Assembly: GCA_016303095.1 (NCBI GenBank)
Contig: JAEDMH010000131.1
Span: 1-6,250, forward strand
DNA: 6,250 nucleotides
Reading direction: 5' to 3'
From: Lentisphaeria bacterium
Lineage (GTDB): Bacteria; Verrucomicrobiota; Lentisphaeria; Oligosphaerales; Oligosphaeraceae
The notes beneath the pieces were generated by a model. That model was given only the letters and a program-made list of their open reading frames with translations, ran no database searches and was not told the origin of the DNA. Below are positions 5,181 to 6,250 of the stretch, one piece after another. Numbering within the stretch: the first letter of the stretch is position 1; every line of letters begins with the position of its first letter. The position numbers were made by a program, and so were the translations under genes.

Positions 5181-6116
5181 TCAGTTTCCCTCGGTTTCGG
5201 GGAAGAGTTCGGCCAGCTGGAGTTTTGCCCTGCGTCCGGCAGGGGTGTCGTCGTAGTCCCGCTGGAGGTCGATGAGATACCGCCGGGCCACCTGGGGTTT
5301 GTAGTGGTATTGGGAGAGATAGAACTGGGCCCGTTCCCAAAGGCGTTCCGCCTCCCGCTCCCGGCAATCCTGGATGATCCGGCTGGCGTCCTCCCGCCGG
5401 GGATCCTCGGGGTTGGCGTCCGCCAGGAAGCGGCGGGCCTCCCGTACGGCGGCTTTGCCGATGGTGCCATCTCCGTCCCGCTTGGCGGCGGTGTCGTCCA
5501 GGAGTCTGGCCAGTCCGTAGCGGGCGTCGGGATTGCTGGGGAGGACCTTGAGGATCTGCTGATAGGTCTCCACGGCCTCTTCCACCATGCCCTCCTCCTT
5601 CTGCTTGGCGGCCAGCACCAGGCGGTCGTCCAAGGAGCGGGTCACATCGGCTTGGTAGCGGATGAGCATGGTGTAGATTTGGATGGAGGTGATGGGGTCA
5701 TCCATCCCCAGAAAGGTGCCCCGCCCATTCTGGAAGTCATCCGCCAGCTGCCGCAGCTGCTCCATGACGATCTCCAGGGGAATGTGGTAGAGATGGTTTT
5801 CCAAAAGGTTGGTGTAGGCCTCCAAAGCGGCATGGGGTTTCTTCGCCCGAAGAAGGTTCTGGGCCTGAAGAAAGAGGAACTCCGCTTTCTTGGATTCTTC
5901 TTCCTGAATCTTGGCCGCCTTGCCATATATCTTGGCGGCTCCTTTGTAATCCTCCCGCTCCAGACACTCCTCCGCCTCCCGAATCCAGGCACGGGTCTCG
6001 GAAAAACGCTGGAAGCCCTCCAAAGGATTGGTGGTGGACTCGGCGGAAACCACAGGCAGGACGAGAAGAAAGAGCAGGGCAACCCGCCAGGAAGAGAGGA
6101 AAGGGGAAAGGCGCAT
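5181..6116 (-). CDS. Secreted TPR protein, BamD-like
   Basis: Protein of 311 aa with a Sec signal peptide (basic start, hydrophobic 11-23, likely cleavage after VSA25), then an all-helical mature part with tetratricopeptide-like repeats. The clearest are at about 43-76 (CLEREDYKGAAKIYGKAAKI), 77-110, 165-200 (EEAVETYQQILKVLPSNPDARYGLA) and 257-305. The last block, ERAQFYLSQYHYKPQVARRYLIDLQRDYDDTPAGRRAKLQLAEL, is the style of BamD/YfiO, the periplasmic TPR subunit that helps insert outer-membrane barrels. Unlike classical BamD there is no lipobox cysteine, so it should be soluble in the periplasm or held by a partner. The next gene is an LptE-like lipoprotein, which supports an outer-membrane role. 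A generic TPR scaffold is the alternative. The start has only a weak GAAG upstream. It is the first gene of its cluster. Confidence 0.65.
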   Translation of the reverse strand: MRLSPFLSSWRVALLFLLVLPVVSAESTTNPLEGFQRFSETRAWIREAEECLEREDYKGAAKIYGKAAKIQEEESKKAEFLFLQAQNLLRAKKPHAALEAYTNLLENHLYHIPLEIVMEQLRQLADDFQNGRGTFLGMDDPITSIQIYTMLIRYQADVTRSLDDRLVLAAKQKEEGMVEEAVETYQQILKVLPSNPDARYGLARLLDDTAAKRDGDGTIGKAAVREARRFLADANPEDPRREDASRIIQDCREREAERLWERAQFYLSQYHYKPQVARRYLIDLQRDYDDTPAGRRAKLQLAELFPETEGN

Positions 6117-6250
6117 ATCTTCGATTCGGGAGAGTCGGAAGAGGAAAAACGGGGTCCCCAGAGAAAGGAAAACGGGGGCGGAAGAGAGAATCGGGGATTA
6201 AGATAATCCCGTTTGCGGGAACCACCCACGCCCCTGCCGGCGCCTGGGAA
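6117..6250. other. Leader region upstream of the BamD-like gene
   Basis: On the minus strand the 74 bases before the start codon (6117-6190) are strongly pyrimidine-rich. Further upstream lie two overlapping small hairpins (6194-6220). No promoter with both boxes was found; TTATCT/TATCTT inside the hairpin could act as a -10 but has no -35 at the right distance. One frame entering from the window edge ends at a TAA (complement of 6198-6200) after about 16 residues and might be the end of an upstream gene, but it is too short to judge. Confidence 0.4.
6194..6220. repeat. Two overlapping inverted repeats upstream of the BamD-like gene
   Basis: GGGATTA (6194-6200) pairs with TAATCCC (6204-6210) around AGA, a perfect 7-bp dyad. 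TCCCG (6207-6211) pairs with CGGGA (6216-6220) around TTTG. The two stems share bases 6207-6210, so in RNA only one can form at a time. There is no T-tract on the minus strand after either stem. It could be an operator, an attenuator-like switch or chance in GC-rich DNA. Confidence 0.5.

Noticed and set aside
4605..6206. Plus-strand open frame of 533 codons opposite the BamD-like and LptE-like genes
   Set aside because: Low-complexity Gly-rich shadow translation. The minus strand has signal peptides, a lipobox, TPR patterns and tight gene spacing.

Overview
The window carries nine genes, all on the minus strand, in two tightly packed clusters. It looks like ordinary bacterial chromosome: GC-rich, dense, housekeeping genes, with no transposase, phage, plasmid, CRISPR, tRNA or rRNA signature. 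The organism is a Gram-negative bacterium with an outer membrane. The evidence is a YidC with the long periplasmic domain, an LptE-like lipoprotein and a BamD-like TPR protein. The mix of Gram-negative YidC, a KH-R3H Jag protein beside it and SD-poor genes suggests a PVC-type lineage (Verrucomicrobiota, Lentisphaerota or Kiritimatiellota), but that is a low-confidence inference from protein style only.

Reading in the direction of transcription (from high to low coordinates), the first cluster starts with a 134-base leader region (6117-6250) that holds two mutually exclusive small hairpins. It continues with a secreted BamD-like TPR protein (5181-6116), an LptE-like outer-membrane lipoprotein (4644-5177), IspF of the MEP isoprenoid pathway (4094-4627, GTG start) and GcvH, the lipoyl carrier of glycine cleavage (3729-4097). 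Gaps are 3 and 16 bases, and ispF and gcvH overlap by ATGA, so this is very probably one operon. The first two genes belong to outer-membrane assembly; the last two are metabolic.

A 325-base gene-free stretch (3404-3728) follows. It holds a near-consensus promoter for rpmH, a second possible promoter whose -35 lies in a perfect 12-bp inverted repeat, and a G-quadruplex motif between them. No U-tract terminator was seen.

The second cluster is the classical rpmH-rnpA-yidD-yidC-jag set: ribosomal protein L34, RNase P protein, the YidD insertion helper, the YidC insertase and the RNA-binding KH-R3H protein. rnpA and yidD overlap by ATGA. dnaA, often found upstream of rpmH, is absent here; the next gene after jag (mnmE in many genomes) would begin beyond the window edge.

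I found no new defence, mobile or biosynthetic system. The points most worth checking are the regulatory dyad before rpmH, the alternative hairpins before the BamD-like gene, pyrimidine-rich leaders without Shine-Dalgarno sequences, an IspF lacking a conserved glutamate, and a BamD-like protein that is not a lipoprotein.
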